64,000 nucleotides of DNA. It comes from Comamonas endophytica. Lineage in GTDB: Bacteria > Pseudomonadota > Gammaproteobacteria > Burkholderiales > Burkholderiaceae_C. Each line of letters begins with the position of its first letter. Within the stretch, counting starts at the first letter, position 1. Below, piece by piece: positions 1 through 9,123 of the stretch. Where the stretch lies: assembly GCF_023634805.2 (NCBI RefSeq), contig NZ_CP106883.1, forward strand, positions 67,046 through 131,045, read 5' to 3'. The position numbers and the translations under genes were made by a program. The notes under the pieces were generated by a model, which saw only the letters and a list, made by a program, of their open reading frames with translations, searched no databases and was not told the DNA's origin.

Positions 1-650
1 CTCTTCTTGGAATCCAGCACCGTTATCTGCTTTTCCTTTGCGGGCAGGATCTGGTCTTCGGCGTATTCGCCATTGAAGTCAATGATCACAAACTGGCTCT
101 TGCGTTTGAGAGCGGGAAGTTTCTCATTGAAGAGGGTTGTGTAGAGCTTTGCCAATGTGTTGGACTTGCCGCTCCCCGTATTCCCAAAGATTCCAAGGTG
201 GCTGTTAAATATACGTGTCCACGGCAAGTTGATGGACACGTTTTCCTTAAGCATGGAACCAATTGAAAAATTGCTCTTTCCCTCTGTACCATAGATCTTT
301 CCCACCGTGGGCTCACTAAGCAGGGATGCCTTGTCCCTGATCATTGGCATGTACTTCACACCCTCAAAGAAATTGTCATCCACGATGTAGCCAATGGGGC
401 GAACATCTATCTTCCGGATGTACTGGGTTTTCTCGGCCTCAGCCTCTATCTTGCGTTCATCAAGATATTCTCCTTCTACAAGACAGACAATGTCTATGAA
501 ACCACGTTGAATAGTAATATGCTCTCTGAGTGAGACGCCCCGATACTTCACGCCGTCATAGAAAATTGATTCTTGGCTGGATTCTTCAAAGATTCGCAAG
601 GATATGCGGACGCCTGATACGGCAATTACTTCGCCTACGACGATGCTCAT
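1..650 (-). CDS. herA: HerA-type DNA translocase ATPase, C-terminus beyond window
   Basis: This gene reads leftward off the window edge, so only about the first 216 residues are visible. An N-terminal beta-rich HAS-barrel-like region leads into a Walker A motif GNTGSGKS near residue 145, followed by a FVIIDFNGEY strand typical of the HerA/DUF87 family. The ATG at 650 overlaps the stop of the upstream SIR2 gene by four bases (ATGA), so the pair is translationally coupled. HerA ATPases paired with SIR2 proteins form hexameric anti-phage complexes that deplete NAD on infection, and that role is inferred here from family and context. The C-terminal Walker B and arginine finger lie outside the window. 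Confidence 0.85.
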   Translation of the reverse strand, partial: MSIVVGEVIAVSGVRISLRIFEESSQESIFYDGVKYRGVSLREHITIQRGFIDIVCLVEGEYLDERKIEAEAEKTQYIRKIDVRPIGYIVDDNFFEGVKYMPMIRDKASLLSEPTVGKIYGTEGKSNFSIGSMLKENVSINLPWTRIFNSHLGIFGNTGSGKSNTLAKLYTTLFNEKLPALKRKSQFVIIDFNGEYAEDQILPAKEKQITVLDSKK

Positions 651-1789
651 AGAGGGTCCTCGCCTTCAGCTGGCGCTTCATACTTCTCAGCCTTGAGGGA
701 AAATATGTATTTATTGAAGTTGGTGAAGTCTAGTTTTTCACCATCTGGCGGACCTATGACGGTTACGTTCTTCCAGAGCTTGAATTCCTCTCTCAGGCTC
801 TTTGCACTACCCTGGCTGTAACAGCAAATGAATGTCTGAAGCTGCGGGTTAGATAGGGAGCGTTGCACAAGCTTTCTGATGTGCTCATCGGCAAAAGAAA
901 ATCCGAAAGTAATTAGGATGGAATTGGGCTTCTCAAGCTCATAGCTTAAGATCCTGAGCATCTGGTAGTAATGCTCTTCAAAAACAGTTTCGTGAAATTT
1001 CCACTTTGTTGGATTGACGATGGGCAGCTTGTTGTACTCATCCCAGAAATTTTGTCTTTGTGCCAGCGTGAAACTTATAGGCGGAATTTTCGCCGTGCGA
1101 CCGCCATCTGTTACAAGATAATCAGAAAACTTACCAATCTTCTCCAGTGTCTTCCTATGGATCATGTGTTTGAAGTCGTTGGCATAATTGACTTCAATCC
1201 TATCGCCACTTTTAGACCAGTAGACAGAACCGTGGAGATGGATAATGTTGAGCTGCGGAACCCCATAGTTGCTTCGCTCGAAGATACCAGTCTGGCACTG
1301 GAAGGTGTTGAAGTTCTTAGCATGAAGGTGCTTCCTGTGAAAGCCTGAAGTGCCATCATTGACGACGAAATCATACGAACCCTGCATGAGAATGTTGTCG
1401 GCACAATGAGCCAAGCATCCGTCATAGTTGGTAGTGAAGATGTTGATCTTTCGATTGAGATCCTTCCTTCTGTCTAGCAGCCCAAGAAGGGTTTTTAGGA
1501 AGACTTCATAGTTTTGAAGATTGGCTTTCCCTTTGTCAGATGTGACGGTGCTGGGCGTAAAGGTTTGAACTGGAAAAATGCACGTGTTGTAGTAATGCAT
1601 GAACAAGGCAGTTTTTTTATCCTGCCAAGTCTCAAACTTGGTAGCAAGTGTCTCAATCGTCTCCCATTCGCCATTTCCCCCCTTGATCGCGAGACCAAGA
1701 GTTGGGAACAAATCTGCTGAAGAACCAGAGCCAATGAGTATATTGATGTTCTTGCTGTAAATGTCCAGTGGATCAATCGATTCAAACAT
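647..1789 (-). CDS. SIR2-family NAD-consuming defence protein
   Basis: A 380-residue SIR2_2-like protein. Near the N-terminus is the NAD-binding segment LIGSGSSADLFPTLG, then TTNYDGCL near residue 120, a HLHGSVYW segment near 190 carrying the expected catalytic-type histidine, and ITFGFSFADEHI near 295. Standalone SIR2 domains of this kind act as NADases in abortive-infection systems. It is the upstream partner of a HerA ATPase, and the ATGA overlap matches the described two-gene SIR2-HerA architecture. A purine-rich AAAGGGATGGG stretch precedes the ATG at 1789. The general system is known; this copy is assigned by motif and neighbour only. Confidence 0.85.
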   Translation of the reverse strand: MFESIDPLDIYSKNINILIGSGSSADLFPTLGLAIKGGNGEWETIETLATKFETWQDKKTALFMHYYNTCIFPVQTFTPSTVTSDKGKANLQNYEVFLKTLLGLLDRRKDLNRKINIFTTNYDGCLAHCADNILMQGSYDFVVNDGTSGFHRKHLHAKNFNTFQCQTGIFERSNYGVPQLNIIHLHGSVYWSKSGDRIEVNYANDFKHMIHRKTLEKIGKFSDYLVTDGGRTAKIPPISFTLAQRQNFWDEYNKLPIVNPTKWKFHETVFEEHYYQMLRILSYELEKPNSILITFGFSFADEHIRKLVQRSLSNPQLQTFICCYSQGSAKSLREEFKLWKNVTVIGPPDGEKLDFTNFNKYIFSLKAEKYEAPAEGEDPL

Positions 1790-2184
1790 CCCATCCCTTT
1801 ATATATTTGGTTCCATGGAATCTAGCAAGCAGCGTGGCGACTCATGCCTGCCGAGCGTCTGCTTCGCTCATTGCCTGTAGCTCCTGCCAGAGATATCGAA
1901 CTTTCGCCCACATCTGAAACCAATCGTATCTCAACCTTGATCTACATAAAAGCGTTGCCTCCGTGTGATGCAACAATCAAATGACCGCTGCCAGTCGAAG
2001 CGGTCTGTCAGCCCGAAATCCCAGCCGTCAACTACTGGCCGATTGCGGACGCTGAGTGCACTTTGGCAAACGGTGCCAATGAACAACGCCAAGCTCAGCT
2101 ACTTAAGCCAATCCCAAATAAGTAACGATAAGCGCCGCTTATAGCAAGCGGACAACACCTGGCAACAGAAGATGTTCAGTCTTT
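1790..2184. other. Non-coding spacer between defence genes and a decayed regulator
   Basis: I see no supported gene here. The left edge holds the upstream region of the SIR2 gene, with an AT-rich TTTATATATTTGG stretch that could be part of its promoter. The rest shows no long open frame and no clear repeat. It probably marks a junction between the defence module and the copper island. Confidence 0.5.
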
Positions 2185-3115
2185 ATCCACCGTTGCCCTG
2201 ATTGAATATCCGCACTTCAACCTGTTCCACTTTGGCGTGCCTTTCACGATCTTCGGGGCGGCCTGCCCAAGCATGCCCTGTTTGATCTGAAGGTGGTCAC
2301 TGCGCACAGCAATGCGATGGCAGCCGAGCGGGCGCTGTCAGTGCAGTCCGATGGCGGGCTGAAACCCGTGCCGCAGGCCGACGTCGTGATCGTGCCGGGC
2401 TGGCACGATCGCAAAACTCCACCCCAGGCCGATCTGATACTGGCATTGCGCCAGGCACATCAGCGCGGAGCCCATGTGGTGGGGTTTGTGCTACCGCGAC
2501 TATGCGTTCGTCTGTGCTGACTTGCTCGATGGCCGACGCGCCAGCACACACTGGATGGCGGAGCAGGACTTCACCCGCCGCTTCGCGCAGGTCCAGCTCG
2601 ACATGACGCGCTATATGTCGACGACGATCGCTTGATTACATCCGCGGGCACGGGCGCGGGTCTGGACAGCGCGCAAATACTATGGCCAGAAAATCGCCAA
2701 CAAAGTCGCGCGCGTCATGGTGGGGCCGCCGCACCGCGAAGGCGGCCAGGCGCAGTTCATCGAGCAACCTGTGGGTTGCTCCACGCAAGACGCGAGAATC
2801 AACCAGCTGCTGGCTCATCTGCGCCAGTACCTCAGTCACGTGCACAGCGTTGATGCCCTGGCGCAACGCGCCGCGATGAGCCGGCGCACGTTCACCCGCC
2901 ATTTCAGCAAGGCCACCGGCATATCGCTGGGAGACTGGTTGATCAACGAGCGGCTGCAGCGCAGGCGGGAGTTGCTAGAGCGCATCTCGCTGCTAGTGGA
3001 GGCCATTTCGGGCCTGGTTGGATTCCAGAAGGCCACCTCACTGCCCCAACACTTCAAGCGCCGCAATCAGGTCAGTCTCAGCGAATGGCGCAGAACCTTT
3101 GGACGCGGTGCGTGA
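2185..3115 (+). pseudogene. Decayed GlxA-type AraC-family transcriptional regulator
   Basis: Pieces of a DJ-1/PfpI-AraC fusion regulator lie in order but in different frames. The start-side strand (VALIEYPHFNLFHFGVPFTIFG) ends in a stop, and the next piece (LPKHALFDLKVVTAHSNAMA) is in another frame. The GlxA amidase-like region LLDGRRASTHWM follows in a third frame. The C-terminal AraC helix-turn-helix is intact from about 2717 (PHREGGQAQFIEQPV, then RRTFTRHFSKATG). At least three frameshifts and one stop separate the parts, so a full regulator cannot be made. The C-terminal HTH alone (2717-3115) could be translated but lacks an obvious start signal. Confidence 0.8.
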
Positions 3116-3283
3116 GCGGCAGAGCCGGGCAACAGAGCCACGAAATCGCGTCGGTTCCAGCCAAGCCTTGAACTATTCCTCGCCGTGGTTTTCGGCAATG
3201 CGGCTGATCATGTCCATCAGCACCTGGCTCATCGCATCGACCTTGCGCGGCCATGCCATGTGGCAATGATATGTCTAGGCCCC

Positions 3284-3314
3284 TTGACCTTCCCATTATG
3301 GGAAGCTTTAGTCT
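3284..3314 (+). promoter_or_regulatory. CueR/MerR-type copper promoter of copA
   Basis: A TTGACC -35 element (3284-3289) and a TAGTCT -10 element (3309-3314) are separated by 19 bases. That long spacer is the hallmark of promoters remodelled by MerR-family activators. A perfect 17-bp dyad, CTTCCCATTATGGGAAG (3289-3305), sits in the spacer. The layout matches known CueR promoters of copA genes. The regulator is probably the cueR-like gene downstream at 5875. Confidence 0.88.
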
Positions 3315-3354
3315 ACAGGCTGTCGCGCGGCAACGCGCAAAGAAGGAACCGCTC

Positions 3355-5847
3355 ATGAACGCATCAGCCAACGCCCGGGTTCAACCCGGCACGCCCACTA
3401 TAAGCCTGCCGCTCGAGGGCATGACCTGTGCCAGTTGCGTCGGCCGGGTCGAGGCGGCACTAGCCAAGGTCGAAGGCGTCGCTCAGGTAGCAGTGAACCT
3501 TGCCACACAGCGTGCGGTCATCCGCTCCAGCGGCCCGGTCGATCGCCTGGCGCTGATACAGGCCGTCAAGAAAGCGGGCTACGACGTGCCCACCAGCACG
3601 ACGGAGCTGGCGGTCTCTGGCATGACCTGCGCCTCGTGCGTTGGCCGCGTCGAACGTGCCCTAAAGTCTTTGCCCGGCGTTACCGAAGCCGGCGTGAACC
3701 TCGCCACCGAGCGCGCGACCATCCGCGGCGTGGTGGGTGTGGAATCGCTGGTTGCGGCCGTGGAAAAAGCCGGCTACGAAGCCCGCGTCATCGAGGCCAC
3801 CGCCCCGGTCGGCAACGACGAAGCCATGGCGCACAAGGACGCCGAGCGTGCGGCGCTGCGCCGCGACTTAACCATTGCTGCCGCATTGGCTCTGCCGGTA
3901 TTCATTCTTGAAATGGGCGCGCACATGATTCCGGCCGTGCACCATTGGGTGTCGCAGACACTAGGGATGCAGACCAGTTGGATAGTGCAGTTCGTGCTGG
4001 CCACTTTGATACTTCTGATCCCGGGCCGGCGCTTCTATGCCAAGGGCATTCCCGCGCTGCTGCGCCTGGCCCCCGACATGAACTCGCTGGTTGCCGTGGG
4101 CACCTTGGCAGCCTATGCGTACTCAGTGATCGCCACCTTCGCGCCCACCATGCTGCCCGAGGGCACGGTCAACGTCTACTACGAAGCTGCGGCGGTGATC
4201 GTCGCGCTGATCCTGCTTGGACGCTTTCTGGAAGCGCGCGCCAAGGGGCGCACGTCCCAGGCGATCCAGCGCCTGGTTGGAATGCAGTCCAAGACGGCAC
4301 ATGTCGTGCGTGACGGTCGCAGCAGCGACATTCCCATTGGCGAGGTCGTTTGTGGCGACCACGTCGAAGTGCGCCCGGGCGAGCGCGTACCGGTCGACGG
4401 TGATGTGCTCGAAGGGCAGAGCTATGTCGACGAATCCATGATCACTGGCGAGCCCATTCCCGTAGCGAAATCGGTGGGCAGTAGCGTCGTCGGCGGCACC
4501 GTGAACCAGAAGGGCGCGCTGACCCTGCATGCAACCGCCGTGGGCAGCCAGACCGTGCTGGCGCAGATCATTCGCCTGGTCGAGCAAGCGCAAGGCTCCA
4601 AGCTGCCGATCCAGGCTGTGGTGGACAAGATAACGCTGTGGTTTGTGCCGGCCGTGATGGCCGCCGCGCTGCTGACCTTCCTGATCTGGGCGGTGTTCGG
4701 CCCCTCGCCCGCGCTGGGATTCGCACTGGTCAACGCCGTGGCCGTGCTCATCATTGCCTGCCCCTGTGCCATGGGCCTTGCCACGCCCACTTCTATCATG
4801 GTGGGCACCGGCCGCGGCGCGGAGCTCGGCATATTGTTTCGCCAAGGCGAAGCCCTGCAACTGCTCAGGGATGCCAAGGTGGTGGCCGTGGACAAGACCG
4901 GCACGTTGACCGAGGGCCGGCCGGTACTCACCGATCTGGAGGTAGCCGAAGGCTTCGACCGTGCCCAGGTGCTGGCACTGATCGCGGCGGTGGAGGCGCG
5001 CTCCGAGCATCCGATTGCCCGGGCCATTGTCGACGCCGCCGCACAGCAGGGCCTCGCCTTGCCTGTGCTCAGCGGTTTCGAGTCCATTACTGGCATGGGC
5101 GTGCGCGCCAGCACCGACGGACGGCGTGTGGAAGTCGGCGCCGACCGCTTCATGCACTCTCTGAGTCTGAATGTGAAAGAGTTTGACGCCAGCGCGCAGC
5201 GCCTGAGCAGCGAGGGCAAGTCACCGCTGTATGCGGCCATCGACGGCCGCCTGGCAGCCATCGTCGCCGTTGCCGACCCTATCAAGCCCAGCACCCCAGC
5301 AGCCATCGCAGCATTGCACGCACTAGGCCTGAAAGTTGCCATGGTCACTGGCGACAACGAACGCACCGCCCGCGCCATCGCGGCGCGGCTGGGGATCGAC
5401 GAGGTGGTGGCCGAGGTACTGCCGGAAGGCAAGGTTCACGCCATTCAGCGGCTCAAGGCCGCGCACGGCAGGCTGGCCTTCGTGGGCGACGGCATCAATG
5501 ACGCGCCAGCGCTGGCCGAAGCCGACGTGGGCTTGGCCATCGGCACCGGCACTGACGTGGCCATCGAAGCTGCCGATGTGGTGTTGATGTCCGGCAGCCT
5601 GCTGGGCGTGCCCAACGCAATTGCCCTGTCCAAGGCCACCATCGGCAATATTCGCCAGAACCTGTTCTGGGCATTTGCCTACAACACCGCATTGATTCCG
5701 GTGGCGGCGGGAGCACTCTACCCAGCCTATGGCCTCCTCCTCTCGCCGATCTTCGCGGCAGGCGCCATGGCCCTGTCCAGCGTGTTCGTGCTGGGCAACG
5801 CGCTGCGGCTGCGGGGTTTCCGCGCGCCGCTGGCCGCCCACGCCTAA
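3355..5847 (+). CDS. copA: Copper-exporting P1B-type ATPase CopA
   Basis: An 830-residue inner-membrane pump that exports Cu(I) from the cytoplasm using ATP. Two N-terminal heavy-metal-associated domains carry GMTCASC (about residues 22-28 and 89-95). The membrane metal site is ACPCAMG near 468, the phosphorylation site DKTGTLTEG begins at about 513, and the hinge is GDGINDAP. The ATG at 3355 is chosen because AAGAAGGAACC precedes it and the protein then begins just before the first metal domain; an in-frame start at 3253 lies upstream of the promoter. It is controlled by the MerR-type promoter just upstream and is followed after 27 bases by cueR. Confidence 0.96.
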   Translation: MNASANARVQPGTPTISLPLEGMTCASCVGRVEAALAKVEGVAQVAVNLATQRAVIRSSGPVDRLALIQAVKKAGYDVPTSTTELAVSGMTCASCVGRVERALKSLPGVTEAGVNLATERATIRGVVGVESLVAAVEKAGYEARVIEATAPVGNDEAMAHKDAERAALRRDLTIAAALALPVFILEMGAHMIPAVHHWVSQTLGMQTSWIVQFVLATLILLIPGRRFYAKGIPALLRLAPDMNSLVAVGTLAAYAYSVIATFAPTMLPEGTVNVYYEAAAVIVALILLGRFLEARAKGRTSQAIQRLVGMQSKTAHVVRDGRSSDIPIGEVVCGDHVEVRPGERVPVDGDVLEGQSYVDESMITGEPIPVAKSVGSSVVGGTVNQKGALTLHATAVGSQTVLAQIIRLVEQAQGSKLPIQAVVDKITLWFVPAVMAAALLTFLIWAVFGPSPALGFALVNAVAVLIIACPCAMGLATPTSIMVGTGRGAELGILFRQGEALQLLRDAKVVAVDKTGTLTEGRPVLTDLEVAEGFDRAQVLALIAAVEARSEHPIARAIVDAAAQQGLALPVLSGFESITGMGVRASTDGRRVEVGADRFMHSLSLNVKEFDASAQRLSSEGKSPLYAAIDGRLAAIVAVADPIKPSTPAAIAALHALGLKVAMVTGDNERTARAIAARLGIDEVVAEVLPEGKVHAIQRLKAAHGRLAFVGDGINDAPALAEADVGLAIGTGTDVAIEAADVVLMSGSLLGVPNAIALSKATIGNIRQNLFWAFAYNTALIPVAAGALYPAYGLLLSPIFAAGAMALSSVFVLGNALRLRGFRAPLAAHA

Positions 5848-5874
5848 GCAATAGAGACCAGAGGAGAAACAGTC

Positions 5875-6324
5875 ATGAATATCGGTGAAGCGGCGCAGGC
5901 TTCCGGGGTCTCTGCCAAGATGATCCGCTACTACGAATCGGTGGGCCTGACGCCTGCGGTGGCGCGCACGGAATCCGGCTATCGCGCCTACTCAGAGTCG
6001 GATGTGCACATGCTGCGCTTCATCGGGCGCGCCCGCGACCTAGGCTTCGCGGTTGCCGAGATCCACGACCTGCTGGGTTTGTGGCGCGACCGCTCGCGCA
6101 AGAGCGCTGATGTCAAGGAGGTGGCGCAACGGCACATCGCCGATCTGCAGCGTCGCATCGACCAGCTGCGGCAGATGGCCGATACCTTGCAAAGCTTGGT
6201 GAGCTGCTGCGCCGGCGATGACCGGCCGGACCGCCCGATCCTGGCCGACCTCGAAAAAATCGAAGACACATCCGCGTCAGCGCAAAGCAAGGGCCGGCGG
6301 CGCGCTTCGTTGGCGCACACCTGA
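5875..6324 (+). CDS. cueR: MerR-family copper regulator, CueR-like
   Basis: A 149-residue regulator with an N-terminal winged helix (MNIGEAAQASGVSAKMIRYYE), a coiled-coil dimer helix containing KSADVKEVAQ, and the C-terminal metal loop. In CueR, two cysteines spaced by seven residues bind Cu(I). Here the loop reads CCAGDDRPDRPIL, so the first cysteine is present and the second position is arginine. The serine that favours monovalent metal (the S in KSADVK) is kept. An AGGAG ribosome site precedes the ATG. By position it should control copA, but the lost cysteine makes its copper response uncertain. Confidence 0.87.
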   Translation: MNIGEAAQASGVSAKMIRYYESVGLTPAVARTESGYRAYSESDVHMLRFIGRARDLGFAVAEIHDLLGLWRDRSRKSADVKEVAQRHIADLQRRIDQLRQMADTLQSLVSCCAGDDRPDRPILADLEKIEDTSASAQSKGRRRASLAHT

Positions 6325-6389
6325 CAGGACGATGGCCCCTGCTTGCGGCATTAGCGCCTCGGTGCATACCACCCCTTCTCGCCTTCCGC

Positions 6390-6655
6390 TCAGCCGGCCA
6401 GGTATTCGTCCGTCGTGACGATGGTTACATCAGTGAAATCGTGAACGACGATGGCCTTGTAGCCAAAGTCCGAGGCAGCGCGCGTGGTGCGTTGATGCAC
6501 ATATGGCTCATTGCACCAACGATGATGACTTCCTCTAAGCCCTGGTCATCGAGGAACTTCTTCAGATCGGTTTTCAGGAAGGAGTTGGGGTAGTTTTTGG
6601 TGATGACCGCTTCGTCCGGCTGCAGCGTCACCTGCGCAATGAACTTCACACCTCA
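6390..6655 (-). pseudogene. Isochorismatase-family hydrolase remnant
   Basis: The minus strand encodes the C-terminal part of a cysteine hydrolase: VITKNYPNSFLKTDLKKFL, then the active-site segment EEVIIVGAMSHMC. Directly after the catalytic cysteine the frame breaks. TTRAASDFGYKAIVVHD continues in a different frame, ending near 6390. The N-terminal half is absent. This is a truncated, frameshifted remnant with no expected activity, lying between cueR and the DUF305 gene. Confidence 0.75.
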
Positions 6656-6894
6656 GATTGGCTGGAGTCAACTTGACCTTGTGAGGCTATAAAAGGGCGG
6701 TATGCCAACGATGGACAAACCTAGAACAGCAGTGAAATAGACCCTTAAACTTCGGACAAGATCTACATCGTCCCTGGCCAAGGAGGCAAGCGGGGCGTCC
6801 ACACATCACCTGCACAAATGGACGCTGCCCCGTCCCTGTCCCTGTCCCTAAGGCTCCCCCAGGTACCGGGCAGCATCAGCGGCGTTTGCGCAGG

Positions 6895-7311
6895 TTACTT
6901 TGCAGTTCCCGCAGCCGGCTTGGCATTGCGAGCCAGAAACGCATCAAGCACTGCGATTTCCTTTTTTTGCGCCGAGATGATGTCTTTCGCCATCTTCAGC
7001 ATTTGCGGATCTTTGCCATCGCGCAAGAGACTCTTGGCCATGTCGATCGCGCCTTGGTGGTGAATGCGCATCATCTGCGCGAAATCCACATCGGCATTGC
7101 CTGTCATCGGCACAGCGGCCATTTTCTCGTTGTTCTCCTTCATCATTGACTTCATGTTCATCTTTGCATCTGATGCTGAGTGATCCATTCCGTCTGCCTT
7201 AGAACCGGAGGATGGCCCTGCCTGGGCATGGAGCGCCAAAGGCGAAGCAACCGAGGCCACAAAAAGTGCTGCGACGACCGAGTGTTTCTGGATCAGGAAT
7301 GTTTTTTTCAT
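6895..7311 (-). CDS. Exported DUF305 protein, copper-associated
   Basis: A 138-residue protein with a signal peptide (MKKTFLIQKHSVVAALFVASVASPLALHAQ, cleavage near residue 30) and a DUF305 domain. The signature MMRIHHQGAIDMAKSLL is present at about residues 80-96, and the region before it is rich in Met and His (MDHSASDAKMNMKSMM). DUF305 proteins form ferritin-like helical bundles, and some, such as cyanobacterial CopM, bind copper in the periplasm. GGAG lies upstream of the ATG. The 27-bp gap to the Csp-like gene upstream suggests co-transcription. A metal-buffering role is inferred from His/Met content and neighbourhood. Confidence 0.85.
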   Translation of the reverse strand: MKKTFLIQKHSVVAALFVASVASPLALHAQAGPSSGSKADGMDHSASDAKMNMKSMMKENNEKMAAVPMTGNADVDFAQMMRIHHQGAIDMAKSLLRDGKDPQMLKMAKDIISAQKKEIAVLDAFLARNAKPAAGTAK

Positions 7312-7338
7312 GGAGTTCTCCTGTGGTTCACGAGGCGC

Positions 7339-7680
7339 TCAGTGGGCCGATGTCATGGCGGCGCACTCATCGGCGCATTGGTAGCAAGCCTCGGCGCACG
7401 CCTTGCAATGCTGCGCGTCGTGCTTGGCGCATTCATCGCCACACGCCCTGCAGACCTTGGCGCACAGGGCGCAGATGGCCTGCGCATGTTCGCTCTTGCG
7501 GGCCATCGCGTTGGCGGCCAGGCTGCACATAGCCGCGCAATCCACATCAAGTGCGATGCAACGCGCCATCATCTTGACGTCAACTTCCTGAAGACAGGCG
7601 GCAAAGCATTGATTGCAGGCCGTGGCGCAAGCAATGCAGGCTTGAATACAGGTTTGGTTAGGTGTTTCGTTAAGCTCCAT
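7339..7680 (-). CDS. Four-helix-bundle cysteine-rich copper storage protein (Csp-like)
   Basis: A 113-residue protein packed with regularly spaced cysteines (QTCIQACIACATACNQCFAA, later CKACAEACYQCADECA). It matches the four-helix-bundle copper-binding family in which Cys side chains line the bundle core and hold many Cu(I) ions. No signal peptide is present, so it is the cytosolic type. The ATG at 7680 is chosen over an upstream in-frame start at 7845 because CTAAGGAG sits eight bases before it and the upstream extension looks non-coding. It lies just upstream of the DUF305 gene on the same strand. Confidence 0.9.
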   Translation of the reverse strand: MELNETPNQTCIQACIACATACNQCFAACLQEVDVKMMARCIALDVDCAAMCSLAANAMARKSEHAQAICALCAKVCRACGDECAKHDAQHCKACAEACYQCADECAAMTSAH

Positions 7681-8649
7681 ATGAAGCTCCTTAGGTAGTT
7701 GGAGGGTGCTGATTGAACAAAAATCCTGCGCTTTTGCGTTGCGAGGACAGGCCATCTTCTGTGCCTGCATGCGATATGCGCTGTAGGTAAGCACCGACGA
7801 TTGACCACTCGACAGCGCGTTTTGTGCGGATAAAGTGTCGAGCATGACGCGGAGATTTCAGAGCCGTAATCGCGAGGTCGCTTTCAGGTCTAACATGGCT
7901 TCCAGACTTGATTCCTTGGCACAAAACGCCACCTGATAGTCCATATCGGGCATTCTCGATTCGGATCACTGCAACCTGTCGTAGGTTCGCAGTAGGTCTG
8001 CGGATAACCCCCCTGTTTACCTGTGTGAGCGTGGTGAGGTGCTGAAGGCTAAGGCTGCGATTCTGCGAGCCCTAATAGAGCTCGGGTCCGAGCACATCAC
8101 CCTAACTAGCAAAGCTCAAGAAGGCCGACATTGCTACACGACCCCAACGGCTGAAAGCCGCGGTCTTCACTTGGCTTAAACGTTGAAGGCATCACTGTGG
8201 TTCGCAATGCCGTCGGCGCTGGCCCATCCCAGCACTGGGACCATAGCGCCTTGGATTGAAGACTCCGCGCCATCACATGACGCTGTGCTGCCTAGAAGGC
8301 CGGCCATCGCGCAGAACCAGGCCATATTGGGCTATGGACAAGGAAGTCGTCACCGCCCATGTCCAGCCTAGAAGCTCTTCACCGGGCTGGTGTCATGAAG
8401 CATGCGGCCGAGGGACTATGAAACGTGTCTAGCAGGCGCTACAAATGCTGGATGACGGCATAGGTTCATGCAGGCAGCAGAAACCGGTTCGAGCAGCGGT
8501 TGGGAAAGCAATTTGCCAAGACGGGGCGCGGCAGTGAGGTCTCAGAGAAATTGGACAGTGGCCGGAGCTATCCAGCGGTAGCCAGGCCAATGCCAGCGAT
8601 CTCACAGCAAGGATTCAATGTGATCCGCTGCAATTCCAACTGAAGGCGA
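7681..8649. other. Long stretch without a supported gene inside the copper island
   Basis: Nearly 1 kb separates the Csp-like gene from the DUF4148 gene. I find no complete gene, tRNA or clear repeat. One short open stretch on the plus strand (about 8012-8180, including EVLKAKAAILRALIELG) looks protein-like but has no start and no family I recognise, so it may be a remnant. The promoter of the leftward Csp-like/DUF305 pair should lie near 7690-7850. Confidence 0.5.
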
Positions 8650-8997
8650 TCAACCCGGGTAGTAGAGACGCTCACGCGTGTCGCGTTCGGCAGATGACTC
8701 GTTCAGCATTTCATTGATCACTTGCTCACGCGTCTTGCCAGGACCCGCCTCAGATGTGCGGAACGGGTAGTTGCTTTGGCCATACGACAGGCGCCCTTGC
8801 TGCATGGCAGCCTTGGTTTCCGCGATCACCTGCTCTCGCGTCTTCTCGCTCTTCCAGTGTTCCTGGTGAACGATTATTCCCTTTTCATTGTTGGCAGGAT
8901 GCTCGTATGCTGCCGAAGCCATCCCTGGAAGGCCCAGAGCAACCACTGCGGTTGCGGCTGCGATGATGGAAGCAAGGGAGAGGCGTTGTTGGATCAT
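8650..8997 (-). CDS. Exported DUF4148-type small protein
   Basis: A 115-residue protein with a signal peptide (MIQQRLSLASIIAAATAVVALGLPGMASA). The rest holds two copies of a K-T-R-E-Q-V-I motif (SEKTREQVIAETKAAMQQG and PGKTREQVINEMLNE), the pattern of DUF4148 proteins common in Burkholderiales. The function of that family is not established. The start at 8997 follows GTTAGGAGC; an upstream in-frame ATG would spoil the signal peptide. A CusR/CopR-like box lies 113 bases upstream, so copper induction is likely. Confidence 0.8.
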   Translation of the reverse strand: MIQQRLSLASIIAAATAVVALGLPGMASAAYEHPANNEKGIIVHQEHWKSEKTREQVIAETKAAMQQGRLSYGQSNYPFRTSEAGPGKTREQVINEMLNESSAERDTRERLYYPG

Positions 8998-9109
8998 GAT
9001 TGAAGCTCCTAACGAAGGTGGATGAAACTTGCATCTCATGCCCTGGTGGGGCGTTGAGGTGATGTGTCCATCTTAGGAAGCGCAACCCAACAGAATCTGG
9101 ACCACCCGA

Positions 9110-9123
9110 TGACAATGTTGTCA
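9110..9123 (-). promoter_or_regulatory. CopR/CusR-like box upstream of the DUF4148 gene
   Basis: The sequence TGACAATGTTGTCA has two perfect six-base arms around a TG spacer. It equals the core of the E. coli CusR box (TGACAA, two bases, TTGTCA). It overlaps the stop codon of copS and lies upstream of the leftward DUF4148 gene, which is therefore a likely target of CopR. Only sequence identity supports this. Confidence 0.7.

Noticed and set aside
4123..5432. Long open frames on the minus strand opposite copA
   Set aside because: They are antisense shadows of a GC-rich gene, with no family-like sequence and no ribosome sites.
8012..8180. Short open stretch that could be a protein remnant in the copper island
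   Set aside because: It has no start codon in context and I cannot link it to a family, so I mention it only as part of the spacer.
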